Source of the DNA: Litchfieldia sinesaloumensis | GTDB lineage: Bacteria > Bacillota > Bacilli > Bacillales > Bacillaceae_L | Direction: 5' to 3' | DNA length: 64,000 bases | Assembly (NCBI RefSeq): GCF_900156865.1 | Contig: NZ_LT732529.1 | Location: 2,277,805 to 2,341,804, forward strand | Part shown: positions 52,365 to 62,917 of the stretch, one piece after another | How the letters are laid out: each line of letters starts with the position of its first letter | Numbering within the stretch: the first letter of the stretch is position 1 | Program-made: the position numbers and the translations under genes | Notes under the pieces: model-generated | What the model was told of the DNA's origin: nothing | Seen by the model: only the letters and a program-made list of their open reading frames with translations | The model's database searches: none

Positions 52365-53633
52365 TTAGCCTAAGTTTTTGATTAGTTCATCAGCAAACTC
52401 TGAACATTTAACTTCTGTAGCACCGTCCATTAGACGCGCAAAGTCATACGTTACAACCTTTGATTCAATTGTTTTTTCCATTGAATTCATGATTAGAGTT
52501 GCTGCCTCGTTCCAACCAAGGTGTTCAAGCATTAACACTCCTGATAATAATACAGAGGATGGGTTTACTTTATCTAAACCAGCATATTTAGGTGCAGTTC
52601 CATGTGTTGCTTCGAAAATCGCATGTCCAGTTTCATAGTTAATGTTAGCTCCTGGAGCAATTCCGATTCCACCAACTTGTGCAGCTAGAGCATCAGAAAT
52701 GTAGTCTCCGTTTAAGTTCATAGTAGCCACAACATCGAACTCACGTGGACGAGTTAAAATTTGTTGTAAGAAGATATCAGCAATAGAATCTTTTACAATG
52801 ATTTTACCTGCTGCTTCAGCATCTGCTTGAGCTTTATTAGCTGCATCTTTACCTTGTTCTTCTACGATACGGTCGTATTGAGCCCAAGTAAATACTTTAT
52901 CTCCAAACTCTTCTTCAGCAAGCTCGTAGCCCCAGTTCTTGAAAGCTCCTTCTGTAAACTTCATGATGTTACCTTTATGAACAAGCGTTACAGACTTACG
53001 CCCTTGCTCAATCGCATAGTTAATTGCAGCACGTACTAAACGTTTTGTTCCTTCTTCAGAAACAGGCTTAATACCGATACCAGAAGTTTCCGGGAAGCGG
53101 ATTTTATTAACACCTAGTTCATTTTGTAGGAAGCTAATTAACTTTTGAACTCCTTCAGAGCCTTTTGCATATTCAATACCTGCATAAATATCTTCAGTAT
53201 TTTCACGGAAGATAACCATATCTGTATCTTCAGGACGTTTAACTGGTGAAGGTACACCTGTAAAGTAACGAACTGGGCGAAGACAAGTAAATAAATCTAG
53301 TTCTTGACGTAATGCAACGTTCAATGAACGGATCCCACCACCAACTGGTGTAGTTAGAGGTCCTTTAATTGCAATTATGTATTCACGTATAACATCTAGT
53401 GTTTCTTCCGGTAACCATTCGCCAGTTTGATTAAATGCTTTTTCACCAGCTAATACTTCTTTCCAAACAATTGATTTTTCACCGTTGTATGCTTTTTCAA
53501 CAGCCGCTTCTAATACTCTAGACGCCGCAGCCCAAATATCTGGACCTGTTCCGTCACCTTCAATATATGGAATAATTGGATTGTTTGGTACGTTTAGTAC
53601 ACTATTTGATACTGTAATTTTTTCTCCTGCCAC
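52365..53633 (-). CDS. icd: isocitrate dehydrogenase (NADP)
   Basis: A 422-residue enzyme that converts isocitrate to 2-oxoglutarate. The substrate loop [21 protein letters not shown] with the conserved serine (about residue 104) and arginines is intact; the metal and NADP sites include [17 protein letters not shown] and [12 protein letters not shown]. Start GTG lies eight bases after GGAGG. It is the middle gene of the operon, preceded by an attenuator-like hairpin. Confidence 0.97.
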   Translation of the reverse strand: MAGEKITVSNSVLNVPNNPIIPYIEGDGTGPDIWAAASRVLEAAVEKAYNGEKSIVWKEVLAGEKAFNQTGEWLPEETLDVIREYIIAIKGPLTTPVGGGIRSLNVALRQELDLFTCLRPVRYFTGVPSPVKRPEDTDMVIFRENTEDIYAGIEYAKGSEGVQKLISFLQNELGVNKIRFPETSGIGIKPVSEEGTKRLVRAAINYAIEQGRKSVTLVHKGNIMKFTEGAFKNWGYELAEEEFGDKVFTWAQYDRIVEEQGKDAANKAQADAEAAGKIIVKDSIADIFLQQILTRPREFDVVATMNLNGDYISDALAAQVGGIGIAPGANINYETGHAIFEATHGTAPKYAGLDKVNPSSVLLSGVLMLEHLGWNEAATLIMNSMEKTIESKVVTYDFARLMDGATEVKCSEFADELIKNLG

Positions 53634-53654
53634 TAGTATTACCTCCTAATATTT

Positions 53655-53693
53655 ATAAAAAGTACTTCAAGAGAAGTTTCTCTTGAAATACTT
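53655..53693 (-). terminator. attenuator-like hairpin between citZ and icd
   Basis: AAGTATTTCAAGAGA pairs with TCTCTTGAAGTACTT (53660-53674, 53679-53693, one mismatch), followed by TTTTTATAAAT on the minus strand, 25 bp before icd. It could stop a part of the citZ transcripts. Confidence 0.7.
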
Positions 53694-53812
53694 CTCTATT
53701 TTACTATTTATTGTTAGATTATCCAATGAACCTTAGCAAATTTGTGGATAGATTTTCGAATCTTCTTCGGAAGACTACCATCAAATTAACCTTTCGGGTC
53801 TATTGAATAAAC

Positions 53813-54931
53813 TTAACCTCTTTGTTCAATTGGTACGTATTTTTGCATTCCAGGTCCAGTGTATTCGGCACGCGGACGAATTAAACGGTTGTTGTCATAT
53901 TGCTCAAGAATATGAGCTAACCAACCTGAAACACGGCTTACTGCAAAGATTGGTGTAAATAAATCATGGTCAATACCTAAGCTATGGTATACAGATGCTG
54001 AGTAGAAGTCAACATTCGGTGGTAATGGTTTTGCACTCGTTACAATTTCCTCAACTTTTGTTGACATCTCATACCATTTAGGTTCACCAGTAATTGATGT
54101 TAATTTTTGAGACATATCTTTTAAATGTTTTGCACGTGGATCACCTTTGCGGTAAACTCTATGCCCAAATCCCATAATTTTTTCTTTATTTGCTAATTTT
54201 GTATTGATGTAGGATTCGGCGTTTTCAACCTCACCAATTTCAGAAAGCATCTTCATAACCGCTTCATTTGCACCACCGTGAAGTGGACCCTTTAACGCTC
54301 CGATTGCAGCAGTTACACCTGAATAAACATCAGATAGAGTGGCTACACACACGCGAGCAGTAAACGTTGATGCATTAAGTTCATGATCAGCATGAAGTAC
54401 TAATGCTTTATTGAATGCCTCTTCCGCAATCTCACTTGGCTCTTGACCAGTAAGCATATATAAGAAGTTACCAGCAAAGCTAAGGTCGGTACGTGGAGCA
54501 ACCGGTTCTAATCCTTTGCGGACACGAGAAAAAGCGGTAACAATTGTTGGTATTTTTGCTTGAAGACGTATTGCCTTACGATAATTAGCCTCTGGATCCA
54601 TTACATCTGCTTCATCATCATATAAGCCTAAAAGTGAAACAGCTGAGCGTAGTGCCCCCATTGGATGGACCTTATCAATTGGGTAAGTTTTGAAATGATT
54701 TAGTACTTCTTGAGGTAGATCTGCATTTTCAGCAAGCTGCTTTTTTAATTCAGCTAACTCCTCATTATTTGGAAGTTTGCGATGCCATAATAAGTAGATT
54801 ACTTCTTCAAAACTAGCTTTTTCTGCTAAATCATCAATATTGAATCCTGCATACGTTAAAGTATCGTCAATAATTGAGCTGATTGAAGACGTAGTTGCTA
54901 CAATTCCTTCAAGTCCCTTTGTTGCTGTCAT
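53813..54931 (-). CDS. citZ: citrate synthase
   Basis: A 372-residue citrate synthase, same length as B. subtilis CitZ. Active-site segments: HADHELNASTFTARV (His for oxaloacetate), KGPLHGGANEAVM, GFGHRVYRKGDPRA and the catalytic Asp in NVDFYSASVY. It condenses acetyl-CoA and oxaloacetate at the TCA entry. I chose ATG at 54931, eight bases after AAAGGAG. Likely under CcpA through the cre site upstream, and under CcpC as in B. subtilis (no CcpC box recognised here). Confidence 0.97.
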   Translation of the reverse strand: MTATKGLEGIVATTSSISSIIDDTLTYAGFNIDDLAEKASFEEVIYLLWHRKLPNNEELAELKKQLAENADLPQEVLNHFKTYPIDKVHPMGALRSAVSLLGLYDDEADVMDPEANYRKAIRLQAKIPTIVTAFSRVRKGLEPVAPRTDLSFAGNFLYMLTGQEPSEIAEEAFNKALVLHADHELNASTFTARVCVATLSDVYSGVTAAIGALKGPLHGGANEAVMKMLSEIGEVENAESYINTKLANKEKIMGFGHRVYRKGDPRAKHLKDMSQKLTSITGEPKWYEMSTKVEEIVTSAKPLPPNVDFYSASVYHSLGIDHDLFTPIFAVSRVSGWLAHILEQYDNNRLIRPRAEYTGPGMQKYVPIEQRG

Positions 54932-55462
54932 ATGACCCTCTCCTTTATTCATATTCCCCTACCCTCATCTTGGAGGTAAAATGAGCGCTTGCTCAAAAAG
55001 AAAACATCTGTGCCTATATTGTAGTACGAATTAGGCACCTAATATTTATAAAGTAAATGCTTTCATTTTTGAATAAAGCACTCAGAGCCACGAATATCAA
55101 TATAATATTGTGACAATACAAATTTTTCATGCAAGTGAAAATGAAAAATATGTAGTATTAAAATATCTTCCGACTCTATTATAATAAACAATCAGACTTT
55201 TGTGAATTAAAAGAGACGAATTCCCAATAAATTATTATTATACAAAAACAAATCTCTATTAGGTTATCGTATTTTTATTAATAGAGCCACCTTTTTCACA
55301 TTGTAAAATATCAAATTTTCACTCACTCATAAGGTATATTACCACAAATTTATTTTTTTCTCCATAATTGGAAACTTTATTCTCGTTTCTTCGTAATACT
55401 TTTAAAGTCTTCCAAGAGATTGTAAAATAAAATAGGAAAGAGATACCTAGGGAGGAAAAAGT
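54932..55462. promoter_or_regulatory. divergent citZ / ytvI regulatory region
   Basis: This 531-bp gap holds the citZ control region on the left: a 14-bp palindrome TGAGCGCTTGCTCA (about 54982-54995), a TACAAT -10 candidate (about 55018-55024, minus strand) and the cre site. The middle (55080-55380) is very AT-rich and shows nothing I can name. On the right, TAAAAT at about 55424 is a weak -10 for ytvI. Confidence 0.45.
55052..55065. promoter_or_regulatory. cre site upstream of citZ
   Basis: On the minus strand TGAAAGCATTTACT fits the CcpA consensus TGWAARCGNTWNCW at 13 of 14 positions. It lies about 120 bp before citZ, near the promoter. Confidence 0.65.
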
Positions 55463-56578
55463 TTGAATATTAACTACGTTTACAGTTTTCTTCGTTTTCT
55501 ATTAGTTATTGCATCTGTAGTCATTGGAATTGTATTGTTTTATTTTCTTTTCAAACTTACATATCCATTTATCTTTGCTCTACTAATAGCCTTTCTAATG
55601 AACCCTCTAGTCAACTTTTTAGAGCGCAAGGGAAGGTTGCCTCGTGGTCTATCAGTATTTTTAGGAATCTTCATCGTGTTTGGGGTTATTATGGGACTCC
55701 TTACATTACTAATTGCCGAGATTATTTCTGGGGCTAATTACTTAGCAAAAGAAGTACCACAGCATTTTGAAAATCTCGTTGTTTATTTTGAGAATCTTAT
55801 TGTTGGCCAAATCATCCCTTTATACGAAAGATTAACCAGTATGTTTGACAATTTAGATCAAGGACAACAACAAACGATTATGGACAATATCAGCAATGTT
55901 GGTACAACTATCGCTACTAATGTTGGGGAATTCATCAAAACGTTTTTAGAAAATATTCCTAAGTTTCTAGGTTGGTTACCAAATGCGGCCACTGTGATTG
56001 TTTTTTCTTTATTAGCTACGTTTTTTATTAGTAAAGACTGGAATAAATTTGTCATAATGGGGCGACGATTTATCCCTGTCAAAGCGAGGACAAGTGGAAA
56101 ATCCGTATTCGCGGAATTGAAAAAGGCATTATTTGGATTTATTAAAGCACAAGCAACATTGATTTCGATTACTGCAGGAATTGTGTTAGTTGGTTTATTA
56201 ATTCTACGCGTTGATTATGCAATCACCATTGCACTGTTAATTGGGCTTGTCGATCTTCTTCCGTATTTAGGAACCGGACTAGTATTTGTACCTTGGATTA
56301 TCTATTCTGCTTTTAGCGGTAATATACCACTAGCAATCGGGCTTGGAGTTTTATACATTGTTGTGATTGTACAGCGCCAGGTAATGGAACCGAAGGTCAT
56401 TTCTTCGAGTATTGGATTAGATCCATTGGCAACATTGGTATCACTCTTTGTCGGGTTTCAGTTATTCGGATTTATCGGCTTGCTAATAGGACCTGTTATA
56501 TTAGTTATCATTAGAACCCTATATACTACGGGAGTTTTTCAGGAAGTTTGGGGATTTATTATTGGAGAAAATAAATAA
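55463..56578 (+). CDS. ytvI: sporulation integral membrane protein YtvI (AI-2E transporter family)
   Basis: A 371-residue member of the AI-2E family permeases (PF01594) with about eight helices: a pair near the N terminus (12-33, 36-55), one near 67-92, then a cluster of five from residue 175 on, with a soluble segment at about 95-170. YtvI itself is a sporulation-linked protein by name; substrate unknown. The start is TTG, seven bases after GGAGG. One of few plus-strand genes. Confidence 0.85.
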   Translation: MNINYVYSFLRFLLVIASVVIGIVLFYFLFKLTYPFIFALLIAFLMNPLVNFLERKGRLPRGLSVFLGIFIVFGVIMGLLTLLIAEIISGANYLAKEVPQHFENLVVYFENLIVGQIIPLYERLTSMFDNLDQGQQQTIMDNISNVGTTIATNVGEFIKTFLENIPKFLGWLPNAATVIVFSLLATFFISKDWNKFVIMGRRFIPVKARTSGKSVFAELKKALFGFIKAQATLISITAGIVLVGLLILRVDYAITIALLIGLVDLLPYLGTGLVFVPWIIYSAFSGNIPLAIGLGVLYIVVIVQRQVMEPKVISSSIGLDPLATLVSLFVGFQLFGFIGLLIGPVILVIIRTLYTTGVFQEVWGFIIGENK

Positions 56579-56586
56579 ATAAAATA

Positions 56587-56620
56587 AATAAAAGCCATTG
56601 TAGCAATGGCTTTTATTTTT
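56587..56620 (+). terminator. bidirectional terminator between ytvI and fxsA
   Basis: Perfect 14-bp stem AATAAAAGCCATTG/CAATGGCTTTTATT (56587-56600, 56604-56617), T-rich on the plus side and A/T-rich on the minus side. Confidence 0.85.
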
Positions 56621-56623
56621 GTA

Positions 56624-57016
56624 TTACCAACGTCGTATCACAGTGAAATTTCCTCTATCTATTCTTCGTCTAATCCAATTTGCAATGACTGGTTTTACGT
56701 AATTACGTGTTGCTGGGATAAGAAGCAGTAAACCTGTTAGATCAGTAATATATCCTGGACTCAACAGTAGTACAGCACCTATAAGGATACAAATTCCATC
56801 TATTACTGCCTCACCTGGCACTTCCCCATAATTCATCTGTTGCCTAGCACGTTCGAGTGTTTCTATCCCTTGCTTTTTTGCAAGCCACGCCCCTAACACC
56901 CCTGTAAGAATAATCAATAGAAATGTAATTGGAATGCCAAGTGTCTTGCCTGAAAAAATAAGAACACTAATTTCTAAAGCCGGTACAATAATAATTAATG
57001 CAAGTAATAATCTCAT
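56624..57016 (-). CDS. fxsA: FxsA family membrane protein
   Basis: A 130-residue membrane protein with four short helices and the FxsA pattern: N-terminal LIIVPALEISVLIF, then GVLGAWLAKKQGIETLERARQQM and LLSPGYITDLTGLLLLIPATR. Known from E. coli as suppressor of F exclusion of T7; its normal role in Bacillus is not known. It lies downstream of pyk behind a terminator. Confidence 0.9.
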   Translation of the reverse strand: MRLLLALIIIVPALEISVLIFSGKTLGIPITFLLIILTGVLGAWLAKKQGIETLERARQQMNYGEVPGEAVIDGICILIGAVLLLSPGYITDLTGLLLLIPATRNYVKPVIANWIRRRIDRGNFTVIRRW

Positions 57017-57083
57017 ATAATCCTCCTTTATGAAGGCTTTTCCTATATTATATGTTTTCTGCCTATAAAAGAGTAGTTTAAAC

Positions 57084-57113
57084 TAAAAAAAAGAGAGAAG
57101 GTTACCCTTCTCT
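57084..57113 (-). terminator. pfkA-pyk terminator
   Basis: AGAGAAGG pairs with CCTTCTCT (57094-57101, 57106-57113) with loop GTAA, then CTTTTTTTT on the minus strand. Confidence 0.88.
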
Positions 57114-57120
57114 ACGTCAA

Positions 57121-58881
57121 TTATAGTACATTTGCATGTCCTTCGTATATCACACCACGAGCCGAATCAACGGTAATATCTTGTCCATCTTTTAAAAGTG
57201 TTGTTGCATTTTCTACACCAACAATTACCGGTATACCTATGCTTAATCCTACTACTGCAGCATGGCTAGTCAAGCCACCCTCTTCTGTGATTAATGCTGA
57301 AGCTTGTTCCACATACTTCACCATGTCTCGATCAGTTGCAGGTGTTACAAGGATGGCGCCATCATACATTTTTGCAGCTGCCTCCTCACTGCTATTTGCA
57401 ACTACCACTTTACCAAAAGCTGACTTTCTTCCAATTCCTTGTCCATTAGTAATGGTGTTACCAACAACGTGAATCTTCATAATATTTGTAGTTCCACACT
57501 CACCAACTGGTACACCAGCTGTAATGACAACTAAATCGCCAGGTTTGATGATTCCAGTATTTAAAGCTACATCAACTGAGTTATCAAGCATTTCGTCTGT
57601 TGATTTTGCCACATCACCTGTTTGTGGGTATACTCCCCAAACTAATGAGAGTTTTCTAGTAGTTGATTCATTGGCAGTAACAGCTATAATCGGTGCCTTA
57701 GGACGATACTTTGAAATCATTCGTGCAGTATGCCCGCTCTCAGTCGGAGTCACGATAGCTGATGCATCTAAATTAAGAGCAGTATGAGCAACGGATTGAC
57801 CAATTGCATCTGTAATAGTGATGCCAGAAATCTTACTGCGTTGAGATAAGATTTCACGGTGAACTAATGCTTCCTCAGCACGTGAAGCAATATTATGCAT
57901 AGTTTGTACAGCTTCAACTGGGTAACTACCTGCAGCTGTTTCACCTGAAAGCATAATTGCATCAGTTCCATCAAAGATTGCATTGGCAACGTCACTAGCT
58001 TCAGCACGTGTTGGTCTAGGATTACGTTGCATTGAATCCAGCATTTGTGTAGCAGTAATTACTGGCTTACCTAGAGCATTACATTTTTTAATTAATTGTT
58101 TTTGCACTAGTGGTACTTCTTCTGCAGGAATTTCCACCCCTAGATCACCACGCGCAACCATTAATCCATCAGATACTTCAAGGATCTCGTCAATGTTGTC
58201 GACACCCTCTTGGTTTTCGATTTTAGGAATAATTTGAATTGCTTCACCATTATTTTCTTCTAATAACTCTCTAATTTCTAGTACGTCGGACGCACGACGA
58301 ACGAAGGATGCTGCAATGTAATCGACATCCTGTTCGATACCGAACACAATATCTTTCGCATCTTTCTCAGTAATACCTGGTAAATTAACACTAACGCCTG
58401 GTACGTTAACACCTTTTTTGTTCTTTAATGTACCACTATTTAATACTTTTGTTAAAATTTCACGTTTTTGGTGGTTAATTTCTACTACATCTAACCCAAT
58501 TAGACCATCGTCTAATAGAATTTTGGAACCCGGGTGAACATCATCAATTAGGCCTGGATATGTAATTGAGAATTTTTCTGGAGTACCAATTACCTCTTCC
58601 ATTGAAACAACAATATTTGTACCCTCAACTAATTCAATTGCACCATTTTCCATTGTATGAGTACGGATTTCGGGTCCTTTTGTATCTAATAGTATCGCAA
58701 TATTTTTACCAGTAATTTTTGCAGCTTCACGGATATTTGTGATACGTGCACCATGTTCTTCAAAATCACCATGTGAAAAATTTAATCTTGCTACATTCAT
58801 CCCTGCATTAGCTAATGCAACTAACTTGTCTACAGTTTCACTAGCAGGTCCTATCGTACATACGATTTTTGCTTTTCTCAT
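57121..58881 (-). CDS. pyk: pyruvate kinase with C-terminal PEP-utilising domain
   Basis: A 586-residue enzyme that makes pyruvate and ATP from PEP and ADP. The catalytic barrel shows [22 protein letters not shown], and [12 protein letters not shown]; the effector domain is at about 355-470. The last 110 residues are the extra mobile domain typical of Bacillaceae Pyk, with [23 protein letters not shown], similar to the phosphohistidine domain of PEP synthases (His in the TSHAA motif). It follows pfkA by 71 bp in the same operon. Confidence 0.97.
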   Translation of the reverse strand: MRKAKIVCTIGPASETVDKLVALANAGMNVARLNFSHGDFEEHGARITNIREAAKITGKNIAILLDTKGPEIRTHTMENGAIELVEGTNIVVSMEEVIGTPEKFSITYPGLIDDVHPGSKILLDDGLIGLDVVEINHQKREILTKVLNSGTLKNKKGVNVPGVSVNLPGITEKDAKDIVFGIEQDVDYIAASFVRRASDVLEIRELLEENNGEAIQIIPKIENQEGVDNIDEILEVSDGLMVARGDLGVEIPAEEVPLVQKQLIKKCNALGKPVITATQMLDSMQRNPRPTRAEASDVANAIFDGTDAIMLSGETAAGSYPVEAVQTMHNIASRAEEALVHREILSQRSKISGITITDAIGQSVAHTALNLDASAIVTPTESGHTARMISKYRPKAPIIAVTANESTTRKLSLVWGVYPQTGDVAKSTDEMLDNSVDVALNTGIIKPGDLVVITAGVPVGECGTTNIMKIHVVGNTITNGQGIGRKSAFGKVVVANSSEEAAAKMYDGAILVTPATDRDMVKYVEQASALITEEGGLTSHAAVVGLSIGIPVIVGVENATTLLKDGQDITVDSARGVIYEGHANVL

Positions 58882-58952
58882 TTATATTTCCTCCTCTATA
58901 ATCGCTATAGCGACTACCAACACTCCAATATAGAATTATACCTAAGTCTCGA

Positions 58953-60204
<1,252 letters not shown>

Positions 60205-60245
60205 AAAGGAAAACGTGCTCCACACAGCGTGTGAGATGCACGTCT
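60205..60245 (-). terminator. accDA terminator
   Basis: Interrupted stem ACGTGC..CACAC/GTGTG..GCACGT (60213-60243) followed by TTTTCC on the minus strand, just after the accA stop. Confidence 0.75.
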
Positions 60246-60249
60246 ATTT

Positions 60250-61230
60250 TTACTGAACCCCGATATACTCTTCTTCAGCAATACTAAATTGACCAATTTT
60301 TTTATATTTTTGATAACGTTGTTGAACTAATTCATCTTTGCTTAATTTTCGTAATTCTCTCAATGACTGAAGTAATACAGCATCAATAGAAGCTGCTTGT
60401 TCAGAGACGTCTTTGTGAGCGCCACCTTTTACCTCTGGTATTATTTCATCCACAATTCCAAGTTTTTTAAGGTCGGGTGCCGTAATTTTCATCGACTCAG
60501 CCGCTTTTTTTGCAAGTCCTGCATCTTTCCAAAGTAGAGCTGCAGCCCCTTCAGGCGAGATAACGGAATACGTTGAGTTTTCTAGCATATGCATGTGATT
60601 TCCTACACCCAATGCAAGAGCTCCCCCACTTCCACCTTCCCCAATGACGATACAAACCACTGGTACAGTTAAACTTGCCATTTCAAACAGATTTTTTGCG
60701 ATTGCTTCGCTTTGACCACGTTCTTCTGCTGCTTTACCTGGATATGCACCTTTTGTATCAATGAAACAAATGATAGGTCTGTTAAACTTCTCAGCTTGCT
60801 TCATTAGACGAAGTGCCTTACGATATCCTTCAGGATGTGGCATACCAAAATTTCGTTTAATATTCTCCTTCGTATCTTTCCCACGCTGATGTCCAATTAC
60901 CGTGACAGGTAAATCATGATACTTAGCAATACCACCAACGATGGCAGCATCGTCTCCATAATAGCGATCACCATGACATTCGAAGAAGTTGGTAAACACT
61001 CTTTCAATATAATCGAGTGTTGTGGGGCGTTCAGGATGGCGAGCAATTTGTACACGATCCCACGGTTTTAAGTGACTATAAATCTCTTTCTCGAGTTTTT
61101 GAAGTCTAGTTTCTAATTTTGATATTTCATCGGAAAGATCAACATTTGAGTCCTTCGTAAATTCCTTAAGCTCTGAAATTTTCTTCTTCAATTCTACAAC
61201 CGGTTTCTCAAAATCTAGTTCGCCTACCAA
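60250..61230 (-). CDS. accA: acetyl-CoA carboxylase carboxyltransferase subunit alpha
   Basis: A 326-residue subunit that, with AccD, moves CO2 from biotin to acetyl-CoA to form malonyl-CoA. The N-terminal helical part (1-60) and crotonase-type core with [45 protein letters not shown] and [14 protein letters not shown] are intact. Start TTG, seven bases after GGGGGTG. It overlaps the accD stop by 7 bp, indicating coupled 1:1 synthesis. Confidence 0.97.
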   Translation of the reverse strand: MVGELDFEKPVVELKKKISELKEFTKDSNVDLSDEISKLETRLQKLEKEIYSHLKPWDRVQIARHPERPTTLDYIERVFTNFFECHGDRYYGDDAAIVGGIAKYHDLPVTVIGHQRGKDTKENIKRNFGMPHPEGYRKALRLMKQAEKFNRPIICFIDTKGAYPGKAAEERGQSEAIAKNLFEMASLTVPVVCIVIGEGGSGGALALGVGNHMHMLENSTYSVISPEGAAALLWKDAGLAKKAAESMKITAPDLKKLGIVDEIIPEVKGGAHKDVSEQAASIDAVLLQSLRELRKLSKDELVQQRYQKYKKIGQFSIAEEEYIGVQ

Positions 61231-62087
61231 TTGACCGCACCCCCATTCACATGAATATCTACTATATTAGCTAGAGAATCCTTTAATTCATGACGGTGGA
61301 TAACAGCATCCAGTTGGCCATGCTTTAATAGGAACTCTGCTGTTTGGAAATCCTCTGGGAGTTCCTCACGAATTGTCTGCTCAATAATCCTTCTACCAGC
61401 AAATCCAATTAGTGCACCTGGTTCTGCAAAATTAAAATCACCTAATGAAGCAAAACTTGCAGATACACCGCCAGTTGTTGGGTGTGTCATAACCGATATA
61501 ATAAGACCACCCTGGTCACTGAAAAGTTTTAGAGCTGAGCTTGTTTTCGCCATTTGCATTAAGCTAAGCACGCCCTCCTGCATTCTTGCGCCACCTGAAG
61601 CTGTGAAAATAAGAAAAGGTACCTTTTCTTCCTTCGCCTTTTCAATCGCTCTCGTAATCTTTTCTCCTACTACAGAGCCCATACTTCCCATTCGGAAGCT
61701 TGAGTCCATAATTGCTAACACAATTCGGTTTCCTTCAATTGTTCCTTCACCAGTAACCACCGCTTCATTTATACCCGTTTTTTGGCGGTCCTTCTCTAGT
61801 TTTTCTAGATAATCAGGAAAACCTAACGGATTTTCAGAGACAATTGTTTTATCAAACTCAATAAAAGAACCTTCATCTAGTAAGCTCTCTATTCGCTCAT
61901 AGGAAGTCATTTGATAATGGTAACCACAACTTATACAGACCTTATCGTTTTTCATTAATTCCTTTGTGTACATGATTTTTTTACAGTTTGGACATTTGCT
62001 CATAATTCCTTCTGGAACATCTTGTCTTGCTTGTTCAGAAGGAATTGATGCATATTTCTTCTTTTTTACAAAAAAGTCTTTTAACAA
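61224..62087 (-). CDS. accD: acetyl-CoA carboxylase carboxyltransferase subunit beta
   Basis: A 287-residue subunit. The N-terminal zinc ribbon is formed by CPNC (about residues 32-35) and CISCGYH (about 51-57); the carboxyltransferase core has [21 protein letters not shown] and [23 protein letters not shown]. Start TTG lies seven bases after AGGAGG. A 212-bp gap with a strong inverted repeat separates it from the GntR gene. Confidence 0.97.
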   Translation of the reverse strand: MLKDFFVKKKKYASIPSEQARQDVPEGIMSKCPNCKKIMYTKELMKNDKVCISCGYHYQMTSYERIESLLDEGSFIEFDKTIVSENPLGFPDYLEKLEKDRQKTGINEAVVTGEGTIEGNRIVLAIMDSSFRMGSMGSVVGEKITRAIEKAKEEKVPFLIFTASGGARMQEGVLSLMQMAKTSSALKLFSDQGGLIISVMTHPTTGGVSASFASLGDFNFAEPGALIGFAGRRIIEQTIREELPEDFQTAEFLLKHGQLDAVIHRHELKDSLANIVDIHVNGGAVNW

Positions 62088-62248
62088 AAAGGAACCTCCT
62101 CACACATTTCAATAGATGGCTTTTTCGACTTAGTTTGATACTTATATCTGCACGGTTTTAGACAATAGTAGAGGAATATCTTCTATCTTCCTTCGTTGCC
62201 AAAAAAGCATGTACTTATACTTTACTGAATGTCTTGATTATTTTTTGT

Positions 62249-62287
62249 AGGAATATGTCACAAAAAGTACGACAAATTCCTACAAAG
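62249..62287. repeat. inverted repeat between the GntR gene and accD
   Basis: TTTGTAGGAAT pairs with ATTCCTACAAA (near 62249-62260 and 62276-62287), extended by TGTC/GACA. On the minus strand it is not followed by T, but on the plus strand TTTTTT flanks it. It may be an operator or a terminator of the GntR transcript. Confidence 0.5.
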
Positions 62288-62299
62288 ATAGTTTCACAT

Positions 62300-62899
62300 T
62301 TATAGTTTTTCGTAAGCAGATAACGCTCTAGCCACATTTCGTACTTGTAATGCAGCAACTAACTCATCATAACCTTCTTTGTTTATTTCATGAGTATGTT
62401 CCTCATAAATAAACTTCACATATTCATTTAGTACAATCCAAATACGGAGCAGTAATCGATTTCCAGCTGCACCGACAATTGTATTTATAACATCCTCTGG
62501 GGCTATTTCATCCTTCATCTTATCCTGTAACTCTAATAGCATCTCATCCGTTATACGTTGACAGGCTAACTCAATACAGTTTTTTTCAAGAATAAACTTT
62601 GCCTCTAGAAGATCGTCCCGTGTTTTATCCCCTTGGATAATGAAGGTACCTAATAAATGAATCAATTGATGGTCTCCAAAATCCTTTAGAAAGGTGCCTT
62701 CACCTCGTCTGGTCTCGATTAGGCCTAATAATTCCAAGGACCTTAGGGCTTCCCTTACAGAGGAACGTCCCACATTAAGACGTTCTGAAAGTTCCCGCTC
62801 TGATGGAATTTTATCCCCAACGGAAAGTCCATCATCTTGAATGATGGACCTAATTTGTTTTACGATTTCAATGTAAACCTTTGAACTAGGTGATGTCAC
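62300..62899 (-). CDS. FadR/GntR-family transcriptional regulator
   Basis: A 199-residue GntR regulator of the FadR (FCD) branch. The N-terminal winged helix (about 8-72) has LSVGDKIPSERELSERLNVGRSSVREALRSLELLGLIETRRGEGTFL-type order, described here by SERELSERLNVGRSSVREAL; the C-terminal effector domain is helical and somewhat short. Start GTG at 62899. It lies between the malic enzyme gene (19 bp gap) and accDA, suggesting control of pyruvate/malate or malonyl-CoA supply; the effector is unknown. Confidence 0.85.
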   Translation of the reverse strand: MTSPSSKVYIEIVKQIRSIIQDDGLSVGDKIPSERELSERLNVGRSSVREALRSLELLGLIETRRGEGTFLKDFGDHQLIHLLGTFIIQGDKTRDDLLEAKFILEKNCIELACQRITDEMLLELQDKMKDEIAPEDVINTIVGAAGNRLLLRIWIVLNEYVKFIYEEHTHEINKEGYDELVAALQVRNVARALSAYEKL

Positions 62900-62917
62900 A
62901 GTATATCATCCAATCGG

